From Rhodocytophaga rosea (GTDB lineage: Bacteria; Bacteroidota; Bacteroidia; Cytophagales; 172606-1): a stretch of 64,000 bases of DNA. The first letter of the stretch is position 1. Each line of letters begins with the position of its first letter. This document shows positions 27,701-37,029 of the stretch, piece by piece. The stretch covers positions 8,532,501 through 8,596,500 of the forward strand of contig NZ_CP048222.1 of NCBI RefSeq assembly GCF_010119975.1, in the 5' to 3' direction. The position numbers were made by a program, and so were the translations under genes. The notes beneath the pieces were generated by a model, which did no database searches, was not told the DNA's origin, and worked only from the letters and a program-made list of their open reading frames with translations.

Positions 27701-28951
27701 TTACCTTCCCAGTTCTCTAAGTTTTCGTTCGATAAACCGTCGTTCAGGGTCTTGTTTTACGAGGGCAAGGGCACGTTCCCAGGATGCCCGAGCTTGGTTT
27801 GTCCGGCCTGTTTTCCGGTATAGTTCCGCCCGTGCCGCGTGTGCCAGTTGATAGTCGTTTAACGCTCCGCGCTCAAGAATCGCATTGATCAACTGCAATC
27901 CTGCTTCAGGACCGTTGTGCATAGCGATGGCAACCGCACGGTTTAATTCAATAACCGGAGAGGGATTCATGCGCAACAACAAACTATACAGCCCGGCAAT
28001 CTGTGCCCAATCTGTAACATCGGGACCCTTTGCCTCTGCATGTAGCGCTGCAATGCCTGCCTGCAGGGTATATGGTCCTGCCCGCTTAGATGAAAATGCC
28101 CTTTCTGTCAGCAACAATCCCTCCTCTATCATACCTTGATCCCAAAGCGAGCGATCCTGGTCTTCCAAAAGAATAAGATCTCCTGTCGGTGTGGTGCGGG
28201 CATGTCGGCGGGATTCGTGCAGCAGCATGAGGCCAAGCAATCCAGTCACCTCAGGATCAGGCAGCAAATCGAGCAGAAGGCGCCCAAGGCGAATCGCTTC
28301 GTTTGAAAGATCAACGCGTGTTACTGATTCGCCGGATGAGGCAGAATAGCCCTCATTAAATACCAGGTAAATAACCTGGAGTACGGCCCCGAGCCGGTCT
28401 GGCAATTCCTGTTCCGGAGGTACTTCGAAGGGTATGTTTGTCTCACGGATTTTGGCCTTGGCACGCACGATCCGCTGGGCCAGGGTAGATGGGGTAACGA
28501 GAAAAGCCCTGGCAATTTCTTCAGTTGTCAGATCACAAACCTCACGAAGGGTCATACCCGTATGTGCATCGGGCGACAGAGCAGGGTGACAGCAGGTAAA
28601 GATCAGGCGGAGCACATCGTCTTCAATCTCTTTGTCAACCTGTTTAGAAGGATCGGCAGTCTCAGCTTCCATTCGCTGGACTTGTTGTAGCTGCAAGGGG
28701 TCAAATTTGGATTGACGCCGGATAGAATCGATTGCTTTAAAGCGGCCTGTGGAAACAAGCCACGCCCGTGGATTGGAAGGAATGCCTTTTTCACTCCATT
28801 GCTCAAGGGCTGCCTTAAAAGCATCATGCATAGCGTCTTCTGCAAGGTCAAAGTCTCCAAGCAAGCGAATCAGGGTAGCAAACACAAAGCGTGACTCATT
28901 CCGATAAATCTCGCCCAGAAGTTGAGGAATATGTTCCGGATAATTTTGCAT
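27701..28951 (-). CDS. ECF42-type RNA polymerase sigma factor with C-terminal helical extension
   Basis: 416 residues. Region 2 appears as RFVFATLIRLLGDFDLAEDAMHDAFKAALEQW with NPRAWLVSTGRFKAIDSIRR. Region 4 includes LREVCDLTTEEIARAFLVTPSTLAQRIVRAKAKIRE. A long alpha-helical C-terminus (TPR-like, ELYRKTGRTNQARASWERALALV) is typical of ECF42 members, which work without a classical anti-sigma factor and pair with DGPF/YCII proteins. The DGPF protein and DHFR-like protein lie downstream on the same strand. The coding sequence looks visibly G+C-richer than its neighbours, compatible with horizontal acquisition, though this was not calculated. Confidence 0.93.
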   Translation of the reverse strand: MQNYPEHIPQLLGEIYRNESRFVFATLIRLLGDFDLAEDAMHDAFKAALEQWSEKGIPSNPRAWLVSTGRFKAIDSIRRQSKFDPLQLQQVQRMEAETADPSKQVDKEIEDDVLRLIFTCCHPALSPDAHTGMTLREVCDLTTEEIARAFLVTPSTLAQRIVRAKAKIRETNIPFEVPPEQELPDRLGAVLQVIYLVFNEGYSASSGESVTRVDLSNEAIRLGRLLLDLLPDPEVTGLLGLMLLHESRRHARTTPTGDLILLEDQDRSLWDQGMIEEGLLLTERAFSSKRAGPYTLQAGIAALHAEAKGPDVTDWAQIAGLYSLLLRMNPSPVIELNRAVAIAMHNGPEAGLQLINAILERGALNDYQLAHAARAELYRKTGRTNQARASWERALALVKQDPERRFIERKLRELGR

Positions 28952-29361
28952 AGGGGCATGTTATTTTTTAGTGTATTGTATTCACATTGCTTCTCTTTTC
29001 CGGCTAATTTCAGCTATCTCTTGGGGCTATCGGTTGCCATTAAAGGTAGATCTTCAAGTGTCAGGGAAGCCTTATAACAAATAAGTGTTTTATGTGAAAT
29101 ATGAGCAAAAAATAAGGATTTGAAGATAGATAACCAATGAAAGGCTACTGTGTTCAGACAGATGATATAAAAAATTGAACCTTTATACCTATAAATCTTC
29201 TAATTATCTAAAAAAGAATTATCGCTTGGATGAATGCTAATCGATGTATGTCAAAGAGTATTTACGTATAAAGCAAACTGCCAATGCTCACTTACGCATT
29301 GCTGACATTCGAACAATATCTAAACATAGTTAATTTAAACCCTTTCTTAGATCTGGCCTTC
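28952..29361. other. Spacer upstream of ECF sigma gene, downstream of permease/peptidase gene
   Basis: About 410 bp, AT-rich, with no gene I can support. A short CAATGC/GCATTG inverted repeat lies near 29282-29301, 60 bp after the permease/peptidase stop. It is too weak to call a terminator. Confidence 0.4.
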
Positions 29362-32300
29362 TCACCTATCCAGTTGCATCATATTATCTTCCAATTTCAG
29401 GTCAATCATCAGGTAGTTAGGATCAATACCGCCGCTTACTGGCTTTCGGGGTACTGTCACTTTTATTGTCTGCTCACCAGACCGGATTTGGTGCATGCCA
29501 AGGTAAAGTGGCTCGTTTAGCCCTTTACCTCCTTCAAAAATGCCGACTTCCAGCCAATCATTCATCGGCACTTCTTTTTCATAACCCGTACTATCCACCA
29601 CCACTTTATGTGCCTGCACCTTCAAAGTTACCTGCCAGTTGCCTGATTTCGTTTGTATTGCCGCCAATTGCTCTGTTTTGAGGCGCCAATACGTGTTCTT
29701 CTCAAACAGGTCGTGTAATAGGTAATGTAATGAATCCGGGGTAACCGTTTGTAGCTCATCATAGAGATCAAGGGTAGTCGGCAGGGGCAGTTCTCCTGAA
29801 GTATGTTTATTGAGCAGATGCCGAAGTGCACCATTGACCTTTTCTTTGCCTATATACTTACTCAGGGCATACATGGCGAGTCCACCCTTGCGGTAATATA
29901 AAAAATCTTCATTTGCCCTGATTAAAGAAGGGGTTGCAAGCGAACGTGGCATTTCATAGAAGGAATGCAGAAAGTTCACATATTGCCGCAAATGACCATC
30001 CCCATGATTCTTTTCCAGAACCTGCATGCCGGAATATACGGCAAGGCCCTCAATCAGAACACCGGCTCCCTCGACATTTGCAGGTGATAATCTGGTAAGT
30101 CCCCACCACTGGTGCGCCACTTCATGCGACAGAATATAATAGGGAAGGTCAAAGCCACTGGGACTATCATCAGGATTCATCAGGGGATACTGTTCTCCAT
30201 AATATACGATGCTTGCATCCGCACTTGCTCCACCTCCGGCACCAGCACGTTCTATTACTGTGAAATGCTTATAAGGATAAGCGCCAAACTGCTTAGAAAA
30301 ATACGCCAGCGAAGCTTTTACACTTCGCATCATGTGGTCTATATTTTGGGTATGGTCCGGGTGATAGTAAATCATAATCTTAACATCATTCCAACTGCTT
30401 TCCTTCACCACATACTTCCCCGATAAGATGGCATACTCACCCCCGATAGGCGCATCTGTTTTGTAGTGGAAGTAGCGCCGCCCGCCTTCTGTCCAGGTTT
30501 TTTGCAAAGCACCCGGCGCAACTGCTACCTCATCCGTTGCCGTACCTACAATGGCTTCAAAGGTATTCTGATCTGTGCCATATGGCTTATTACGCACCTC
30601 CCGATCATACAAAGAAGCTATCGCAGGGCGCTCAGCAAGCTTATACTTTTTCCGAAGGACCGCATCATTAAGTTCCCTATAGCGTTGGTAGCCAATGGCT
30701 GGTAGCAGGTCATAATTGGTGAAGTAGCTGCCGTTCTCAACCACTAATGCGCTCGTGCCATTATTATGAAACCCATGCTGTTGATAATGTATTATAAAGT
30801 TTACTTTCAGTGAATCTCCTGGCTGTAGTGGTTGCTCCAGTGCATAAATATAGTAGCCCAGTTCTTTATCAATCACTGCGTCCACAACTGGCCGGCTGAA
30901 TTTTACCTCACCAGGCGCTATGCTCGAAATACTTCCCAGGTGGATGGAATCTATGGGTACTGTATTCTGATTTACCAATGTATACGCTGCCCTGATCTCA
31001 ACTTGCTGCTTTTCGGGGTAGATCTCGGCGTGCAGCTTTGTAGCCATCAAATGGGGTTGCAGGGTGTTTCTATACCGGCTGTAGCGCAGTTCGTATTGTG
31101 CTTTCCGTTCTTGTATGTCGTTGCTAGTCAGGTACTCATTCAGTACATTCGTATTATAGAAAATGAAGCTTCCCAGGGTAAATAAAACCCCTAAAGCTAT
31201 CACTACAACCCAGGTTGTTGTGCTTGTGAAACGGCGCTGTGCTACCTGCAGTCGGTATTTCAAGCCTTGTTCTTTTCCCCGTGCCCAAAGCAATCTGGCT
31301 ACTATTGCCAGCAGCAAAGCCCATGCTATCCAATACAGTTTAAACCACAGCCAAGGCCAGATGGCATGTCCGAAGCCACGCATATCAGTGTACCTCCATC
31401 CAAGGTCTGCTCCAAAAATGAGTATTCGGTGTTCGACCCCAAATGTAGAAGGAAAAGTAATAAAGGTGAAAACTAAAAGTACCACCAGATAACCTATATA
31501 TTTTTGAGTCACTACCACTTGTACCACAAAAGCAAGCAGGGCGAATAGGAGATAATCTACGAGTTGAAGTCCAAAGAGTGCCTGTATGTACAGGTCGAAC
31601 TCCAATTTATCATAGCCCAGGCCAAACTGTATCCCTATACCTCCGGTCATAAGTAATGCCATCCATACCATGATGATAAGAGCTAAGCCCAGAAATTTAC
31701 CAGTTAAGAATGCCCATTCCGGTACCGGCGCTGCATCAGCAACTTCACTTAGGCCTGCATCCCGTTCACTCCACACAAGGTCACCGGTGAAGTATAGGAT
31801 GAGTAGCGGAATAACAACCCATGGGGTACTAATGTTACCTACGGGAGTAGCCAGGTAGGCTAAAACTTGCCCTGTAGTTGGAAGCAATGGAATCCCAAAT
31901 TGCATCATAATTCGGTTGCCAAACAAGGCTGAGACCAAAGCAATAGCACCAACCAGCGTAAGTCCTACAGGATTCCTGGCTATTTGTCTAAACGATGCCG
32001 AAGCGATTGTGAGTGTCTGACGGAACCAGGTTACAAAGCCGAAGGTTCGGTCGACCTTGGGAACCAAAATGGCTGTTGATCCAATTATTACAGAAGTTTG
32101 GGCAGAGATGTTGACCTGTACGTTCCGCCTCCGTTTCAAGCGGCTTACCCAGCTATTTGTTTCCCGATGAGCAAAACTGAAGCGGTAGTAGGTAAGCAAC
32201 AACGAACCTACAGCCACACTACTCCACAAAATGCGGTTCCAAAGAAACATTCCTTCCAACGTAATGAGCCGCGTATTTTTCTCTGCTGGTGTCCATGTTC

Positions 32301-32955
32301 CCAGTTCGCTGCGTACAATACCGACAATACCTACCGGATCGAGCAATTTTACCAGTTCCCAGTTCCCGAAAAGTTGTGCCACTGCCATTGCGATGATTTG
32401 TGCGACGAAGGCTAATAGCAGGCTGGCCAGATAACTTGTCATCACCCGGCGGCTAAGCGCTGCAAATGTGAATTGTAAAGCTGTTGCTACAAAAGCATTT
32501 GGTAATAAAATCAGGAAGTAGACACTCAGATAAGCCCATAACCTGAACGGACCTAATACTTCTGCTGCCATACCTGGCAGGTAAAAGGCAAGCAGTACAC
32601 CTACCGGCAAAGAAAGTATCAGACCAGCATTCACCGCAAAGGCGGCAAGAAACCGTCCACACAGGTAGGTAAGCTTCATAACTGGCGCAGTATAGGTAAG
32701 AGGATGCATACGCATTTGTACGTCTCTTGCGGCTGCTTCGCCAGCGATAGCCGCGGCCATAACAAGCCAGAGTAGACCGCCAGCTATCATAAGACCCGCG
32801 ATGTAGTAGGGTGCGTTACCGTACACTCCGTCGTTAGTTGTGCTGAGCAGGTTCATAACAATCGCAAACACGAGAAGGACTGCGAAATAGAGCCAGGTGG
32901 ATATGCTCCGTACCCCATAGGCAAACTCAGAACTAAATATCTTCCAGAACTTCAT
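29362..32955 (-). CDS. ABC-2 type permease fused to an M1 family aminopeptidase domain
   Basis: 1197 residues. The first ~600 residues contain two blocks of transmembrane helices of an ABC-2 permease (SISTWLYFAVLLVFAIVMNLL through LGVLFTLGSFIFYN), so the exporter half is duplicated within one chain. The C-terminal ~570 residues are an M1 gluzincin metallopeptidase: ERAGAGGGASADASIVYYGEQ in place of the classical GAMEN loop, the zinc motif HEVAHQWWG, and a downstream Glu in VLIEGLAVYSG. The peptidase domain is predicted periplasmic. Such fusions recur in Bacteroidota; substrate and transport direction are not established. The start overlaps the ATPase gene by 4 bp, so the two form one translationally coupled transporter. 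Confidence 0.93.
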   Translation of the reverse strand: MKFWKIFSSEFAYGVRSISTWLYFAVLLVFAIVMNLLSTTNDGVYGNAPYYIAGLMIAGGLLWLVMAAAIAGEAAARDVQMRMHPLTYTAPVMKLTYLCGRFLAAFAVNAGLILSLPVGVLLAFYLPGMAAEVLGPFRLWAYLSVYFLILLPNAFVATALQFTFAALSRRVMTSYLASLLLAFVAQIIAMAVAQLFGNWELVKLLDPVGIVGIVRSELGTWTPAEKNTRLITLEGMFLWNRILWSSVAVGSLLLTYYRFSFAHRETNSWVSRLKRRRNVQVNISAQTSVIIGSTAILVPKVDRTFGFVTWFRQTLTIASASFRQIARNPVGLTLVGAIALVSALFGNRIMMQFGIPLLPTTGQVLAYLATPVGNISTPWVVIPLLILYFTGDLVWSERDAGLSEVADAAPVPEWAFLTGKFLGLALIIMVWMALLMTGGIGIQFGLGYDKLEFDLYIQALFGLQLVDYLLFALLAFVVQVVVTQKYIGYLVVLLVFTFITFPSTFGVEHRILIFGADLGWRYTDMRGFGHAIWPWLWFKLYWIAWALLLAIVARLLWARGKEQGLKYRLQVAQRRFTSTTTWVVVIALGVLFTLGSFIFYNTNVLNEYLTSNDIQERKAQYELRYSRYRNTLQPHLMATKLHAEIYPEKQQVEIRAAYTLVNQNTVPIDSIHLGSISSIAPGEVKFSRPVVDAVIDKELGYYIYALEQPLQPGDSLKVNFIIHYQQHGFHNNGTSALVVENGSYFTNYDLLPAIGYQRYRELNDAVLRKKYKLAERPAIASLYDREVRNKPYGTDQNTFEAIVGTATDEVAVAPGALQKTWTEGGRRYFHYKTDAPIGGEYAILSGKYVVKESSWNDVKIMIYYHPDHTQNIDHMMRSVKASLAYFSKQFGAYPYKHFTVIERAGAGGGASADASIVYYGEQYPLMNPDDSPSGFDLPYYILSHEVAHQWWGLTRLSPANVEGAGVLIEGLAVYSGMQVLEKNHGDGHLRQYVNFLHSFYEMPRSLATPSLIRANEDFLYYRKGGLAMYALSKYIGKEKVNGALRHLLNKHTSGELPLPTTLDLYDELQTVTPDSLHYLLHDLFEKNTYWRLKTEQLAAIQTKSGNWQVTLKVQAHKVVVDSTGYEKEVPMNDWLEVGIFEGGKGLNEPLYLGMHQIRSGEQTIKVTVPRKPVSGGIDPNYLMIDLKLEDNMMQLDR

Positions 32956-33851
32956 TGTACAATCTCCAGTTTATAGTTTCCAATATGTCCTTCCATGGTA
33001 GAAAAGTATACATCTTCCAGATCAGGGGCCACCAGTTCAAAGCCATTGCCGGGATTTTCTTCGCTGTAGATATGGACTACTGTTCGTCCGCTTAGCAGTT
33101 TGGTAGAGATGATCTTGTGCTCCCGCACCAGTTCCGGTAGCATACTCTTCTCAACAATGCGGCGCCAGATCATTCCCTGTAGTCCCTCCACTGCTTTTAA
33201 GGGCTCAGTTTCCAGCAGTATTTGCCCTTTATTGATAATGGCCATCCGGGTACAAAGCTCGCTCACATCTTCTACTATGTGGGTAGATAGCAGCACCACA
33301 CTATTCTCACCTAGTTCACTGAGCAGGTTTAAAAACCGCACCCGCTCGGCAGGGTCCAGACCAGCCGTTGGCTCATCCACAATCATCAACTTTGGATTTC
33401 CCAACAGTGCTACTGCCACACCAAAACGCTGCTTCATCCCACCCGAGAAGCCGCCAAGTTTCTGCCGGCGCTTTTCCCAAAGATTGGTTTGTTTCAGTAA
33501 GGCTTCTATCACTTCTCTTCTGGAAGCCCGGTTGGTGATGCCTTTTAGCACAGCGAAGTAATCGAGCAAATCTTCTGCTTTTGCTTTAGGGTAGAGCCCA
33601 AACTCCTGCGGCAGATACCCCAGCGTCTGGCGCACATCTTCTTTCTCTTTCAACACATCAATTCCACCCAGATGAATATTTCCTTTATCTGGTTCCTGTA
33701 AGGTAGCCAGGATGCGCATCAGCGTAGACTTGCCTGCACCATTGGGGCCAAGGAGACCGTACATTCCACTGGGAATGGTGAGATTTACATTGTTTAGGGC
33801 TTGCACCCCATTGGAATAGGTTTTAGAAATATTCCTGATAATTAACTCCAT
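32952..33851 (-). CDS. ABC transporter ATP-binding protein
   Basis: 299 residues. Walker A GLLGPNGAGKSTLMR, Q-loop GYLPQEFGLYPKAKAEDLL, signature LGGFSGGMKQRFGVAVALLGNP, Walker B KLMIVDEPTAGLDP and H-loop LLSTHIVEDV are all present. The C-terminal ~90 residues are variable, as in exporters of the drug/bacitracin type. It energises the downstream permease/M1-peptidase fusion, overlapping it by ATGA (4 bp). A palindromic operator candidate lies 80-110 bp upstream. Confidence 0.95.
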   Translation of the reverse strand: MELIIRNISKTYSNGVQALNNVNLTIPSGMYGLLGPNGAGKSTLMRILATLQEPDKGNIHLGGIDVLKEKEDVRQTLGYLPQEFGLYPKAKAEDLLDYFAVLKGITNRASRREVIEALLKQTNLWEKRRQKLGGFSGGMKQRFGVAVALLGNPKLMIVDEPTAGLDPAERVRFLNLLSELGENSVVLLSTHIVEDVSELCTRMAIINKGQILLETEPLKAVEGLQGMIWRRIVEKSMLPELVREHKIISTKLLSGRTVVHIYSEENPGNGFELVAPDLEDVYFSTMEGHIGNYKLEIVQ

Positions 33852-34300
33852 AGCAGAAAAAGAAAAAGTTGAGGCGTGTGAATATTATGGGGAATAGATT
33901 AAGCCACCTAATAAACATTTGCTTACATAAATAGTGTACTACAATACTAATACACTATAAAATTAAATTTTCTTTTCTAATTATCAAATAGCTTTACTAC
34001 TTTTTTGAATTTATTTGAGGATTGTATATCGCCGGATAGTTAAATTAACACCACCTTCAAAATTACTGATCAAGGGTAGAATCAATTTCTGTGAGTGATT
34101 GTCTACATTTTTTCACTTTAACACAGAAAATCAATGGACATATAATTAAAACTTTGGGGCATATACATATATTAAAGCATCTGGATTTCTTCTTATACTA
34201 TACCCGTGGAAATAGTGGATGAATATATTCTTCGAAAACAGGAAGCGTTTTATGGCTAATAATGTGGTGTAAATAATGTTAAAAGAGATTTACAGATGAA
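33852..34300. other. Spacer upstream of ABC operon, downstream of sulfatase
   Basis: About 450 bp, AT-rich. It contains the palindrome at 33931-33958 and presumably the ABC operon promoter. No gene was recognised. No convincing terminator for the sulfatase is visible. Confidence 0.45.
33931..33958. promoter_or_regulatory. Candidate operator palindrome (ATAGTGTA-N12-TACACTAT)
   Basis: Arms ATAGTGTA (33931-33938) and TACACTAT (33951-33958) are perfect reverse complements, and the 12-nt centre is itself partly symmetric. AGTGTA...TACACT arms resemble sites of YtrA-type GntR repressors that control ABC transporters. It lies 80-107 bp upstream of the ATPase start. No such regulator is adjacent, so the assignment is inference. 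Confidence 0.45.
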
Positions 34301-36043
34301 CTATTTGGTATTTGTTGCCTTCGTACTATTATTTCGTCTGGATTTGATTTCTTGAACTTTTTCTTTACTCACTCCAAAAACTTTTCCATGGGTAGCATCT
34401 TCCATAAACTTATCAACATATTGCTGATTGAGCTTATCAGTATCCTTATACTTTTTTCTCAGCCCATCCAACTGTACATGAAGTTCTTTTTTAACCTTGG
34501 CATAAGCCGGGTCGTTATATACATTTTTTAACTCTTGCGGATCTTTTTTCCGGTCGATCAGTTCCCATTGATCTTCCACATAATAATAATGAATCAACTT
34601 ATAATCTTTGGTCACGATGGCATAATGGCGGTTGACCATATGTTCGGCCGGGTACTCGTAATAATGGTAGTATACCGCCTTCCTTGTCCACTTTTGAGTC
34701 TCCCCTTTTAACAATGGAATCAGACTTTCTCCCTGCATATCTGAAGGCACTTTTACACCGGCAGCCTCCAGAAAAGTAGGAGCAAAATCCAGGTTTTGGA
34801 CCAGTTCATCTGAACGGCTTCCAGGCTTGATTTTTCCTGGCCAGGCTACCAGCAGTGGCGTTTTAAAAGACTCATCATAGACAAAACGTTTATCAAACCA
34901 GCCATGCTCTCCCAGGTAAAATCCCTGGTCTGAAGTATAAACGACAATAGTATTCTCCATCAGATTATTGGCTTCCAGGTAATCCAGCAACCTTCCCACA
35001 TTTTCATCAACGGCCTTGATCGTGCCCAGATAATCCTGCATATAACGCCCATATTTCCACTGCATCTTTTCCTTATCAGTCATAGAAGGATAGGCTTTTT
35101 TAAAATCCTGATTTACTCTGGCATAAGCTTTCTTAAAGTTTTCAGCCTGGGAAGGAGTAAACCGGCCCATCTCATAGGCGTACCGGCGTTTATCAAATCC
35201 AATCTCGGCAATTCCTAACTCATCCATCAATTCAGGAAAGACTTTGTTGTCACCGGCCCAGGCCATGTGGTGCAGGATATTCATTTCTGCTTCTGAAGCC
35301 GGGGAAGTTCTGCCCGAATAATCATCAAAAAGGGTTTGTGGCTCAGGAAAATTCTTGTTAGTGAATTCAGCCAGATGACGCTCAGCCATCAGCCAGGAAC
35401 GATGAGGTGCTTTATGCAGATACATGAGCATAAAAGGCTGGTCTTGCTTGCGCTCTTTCTGCAGCCATTCCAAGGTCATATCTGTGATGATATCAGTCAC
35501 ATAGCCCTCCACCTTGATATTTCCCTCCTGTTTAGTGATGAAGTCAGGGTTGTAATACGCTCCCTGATCGGGTAAAATCTTAAACTGATCAAAGCCTTTG
35601 GGATTATTGCCAAAGTGTAGTTTGCCAAACATGGCTGTCTGGTAACCTGCCTGCTGGAGAAGCTGCGGAAAAGTGATATTGGTGGTATCAAAGGGAAAAT
35701 GGTTATCAACTTTCCCATGTATATGCGTATGCTTGCCTGTCAGAATTGTGGCTCTAGAAGGCGCACAAATGGAATTGGTGACAGAAGCCTGGGTAAAAAG
35801 CATCCCTTTTTTGGCAATCCGGTCAATGTTGGGCGTTTCAATTAATCGGGTGTCATACGCCGAAATGGCCTGATAGGCATGGTCATCTGACATGATAAAG
35901 ATGATATTGGGCCGCGCTATGGTTGCTTTTTGCTGGCAGAAGGCAAAATGAAGCTGAAGCAATAAGACCAATGTGAGGAGTAAAGTTTGTTTTATCACAA
36001 CTATAGTTTTGTTGGTGGTTGAATAAGGGAAGAAATTCTTCAT
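34301..36043 (-). CDS. Sulfatase
   Basis: 580 residues. A signal-like hydrophobic segment (LLLTLVLLLQLHFAFC) is followed by PNIIFIMSDDHAYQAISAYD with metal ligands at Asp53/54 and the formylglycine motif CAPSR at Cys93 (SICAPSRATILTGKHTH). The rest follows the family: KLHFGNNPKGFD, HKAPHRSW, and IVVYTSDQGFYLGEHGWFDKRFVYDESFKTPLLV. Histidine- and lysine-rich active-site positions are conserved. Its C-terminal DUF4976-like region (YKLIHYYYVEDQWELIDRKKDPQELKNVYND) is typical of glycan sulfatases. It is predicted periplasmic and monocistronic. Together with the other sulfatase it hints at use of sulfated polysaccharides. Confidence 0.94.
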   Translation of the reverse strand: MKNFFPYSTTNKTIVVIKQTLLLTLVLLLQLHFAFCQQKATIARPNIIFIMSDDHAYQAISAYDTRLIETPNIDRIAKKGMLFTQASVTNSICAPSRATILTGKHTHIHGKVDNHFPFDTTNITFPQLLQQAGYQTAMFGKLHFGNNPKGFDQFKILPDQGAYYNPDFITKQEGNIKVEGYVTDIITDMTLEWLQKERKQDQPFMLMYLHKAPHRSWLMAERHLAEFTNKNFPEPQTLFDDYSGRTSPASEAEMNILHHMAWAGDNKVFPELMDELGIAEIGFDKRRYAYEMGRFTPSQAENFKKAYARVNQDFKKAYPSMTDKEKMQWKYGRYMQDYLGTIKAVDENVGRLLDYLEANNLMENTIVVYTSDQGFYLGEHGWFDKRFVYDESFKTPLLVAWPGKIKPGSRSDELVQNLDFAPTFLEAAGVKVPSDMQGESLIPLLKGETQKWTRKAVYYHYYEYPAEHMVNRHYAIVTKDYKLIHYYYVEDQWELIDRKKDPQELKNVYNDPAYAKVKKELHVQLDGLRKKYKDTDKLNQQYVDKFMEDATHGKVFGVSKEKVQEIKSRRNNSTKATNTK

Positions 36044-37029
36044 AAATAAAGTAGCAACCCAAAAGCAGATTGCTTAAAGATAAAAATAATCCATTTAAAT
36101 CCTATAAAATAAAGGTAGTAAATGGATTCCCGGTAATTCTTGTTTCAAGATCACCTCCTCCCAACAATTTAGACATATTATAAGTAGAGCAAAAGGGAAA
36201 TCAAATTGACTAAAGGACTATATAATAAATTCTACTAAAAGTTATGCTTTCTCATTAACAGAGCAGTGAAGAGGGATTGTAGCGTATATTTTTTCAGCTA
36301 TAAATAGATGGCCAATCAAGTGTAGGTTGCTTGCAGCCTTTTTCAACAAAAGCCTCTTGGTCTATTATTAAAATGAATTAGGCTACTAAAAGATCTCTTG
36401 TTACTTTAACAATATCTGCTGTACTATAATTTACTCTTCGTAATTTGTCCGGTATCCTGGAGCATTTGCTTTATGCGTCGGATGAATTGCCCGGAGATCA
36501 TCATCCTTCGACCAGGTAGCATTGGGAGGAGATATGCCCTTACCTGTCTCTCACAGACGTGGAGTTCAAGGCAACAGCTGACATAATCGCGCCATACATT
36601 GTTGAAATTGATAACTACACAAGTTCAAGGCTTTTTAGGATCAGAAGCAAGCAAATAAATCTAAGCGGCTGTGGCACAATCCCTGCTTTTCCTTCTTCTA
36701 ACAGATGCGTATAGTATCTGTAAAAGTAAACCTAAGACATTTGAAGCATTCAAAATTTGCCTTATCTAGGCTTATGTCCGATATATTAGTATGGTGCTGC
36801 TGCACCATATTTCGCACAGGGAAGTGAGTTTTTTACAATTACTGTTTTTAATGGTAGTTATATAAGGACCAATATATGCTGCTCACTACATACATTGAAT
36901 GCTTTCTTTAAATTCTTTTATACGGTTTCCGATGTATTCAATACACTGCTAACAATGCTTTTTCTTCTATAGAATTATTTCCTTCTTTACCTTTTTGCTT
37001 TGCGTAGCTCAATTAAGTTATAGTTCTGA
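36044..37029. other. Long spacer without a confident gene
   Basis: Nearly 1 kb. A short minus-strand stretch around 36431-36560 has two open frames ending near 36425-36433 and looks like decayed coding sequence (for example GKGISPPNATWSKDDDLRA), but I do not recognise it. A TATGGTGC/GCACCATA stem with a TGCT loop at 36790-36809 lies 220 bp downstream of the GAF/PAS gene and could be its terminator. Otherwise I see nothing. Confidence 0.4.

Noticed and set aside
36431-36560. Decayed-looking coding stretch in the 1-kb spacer
   Set aside because: Two short open frames on the minus strand, neither giving a recognisable family. Left as a note only.
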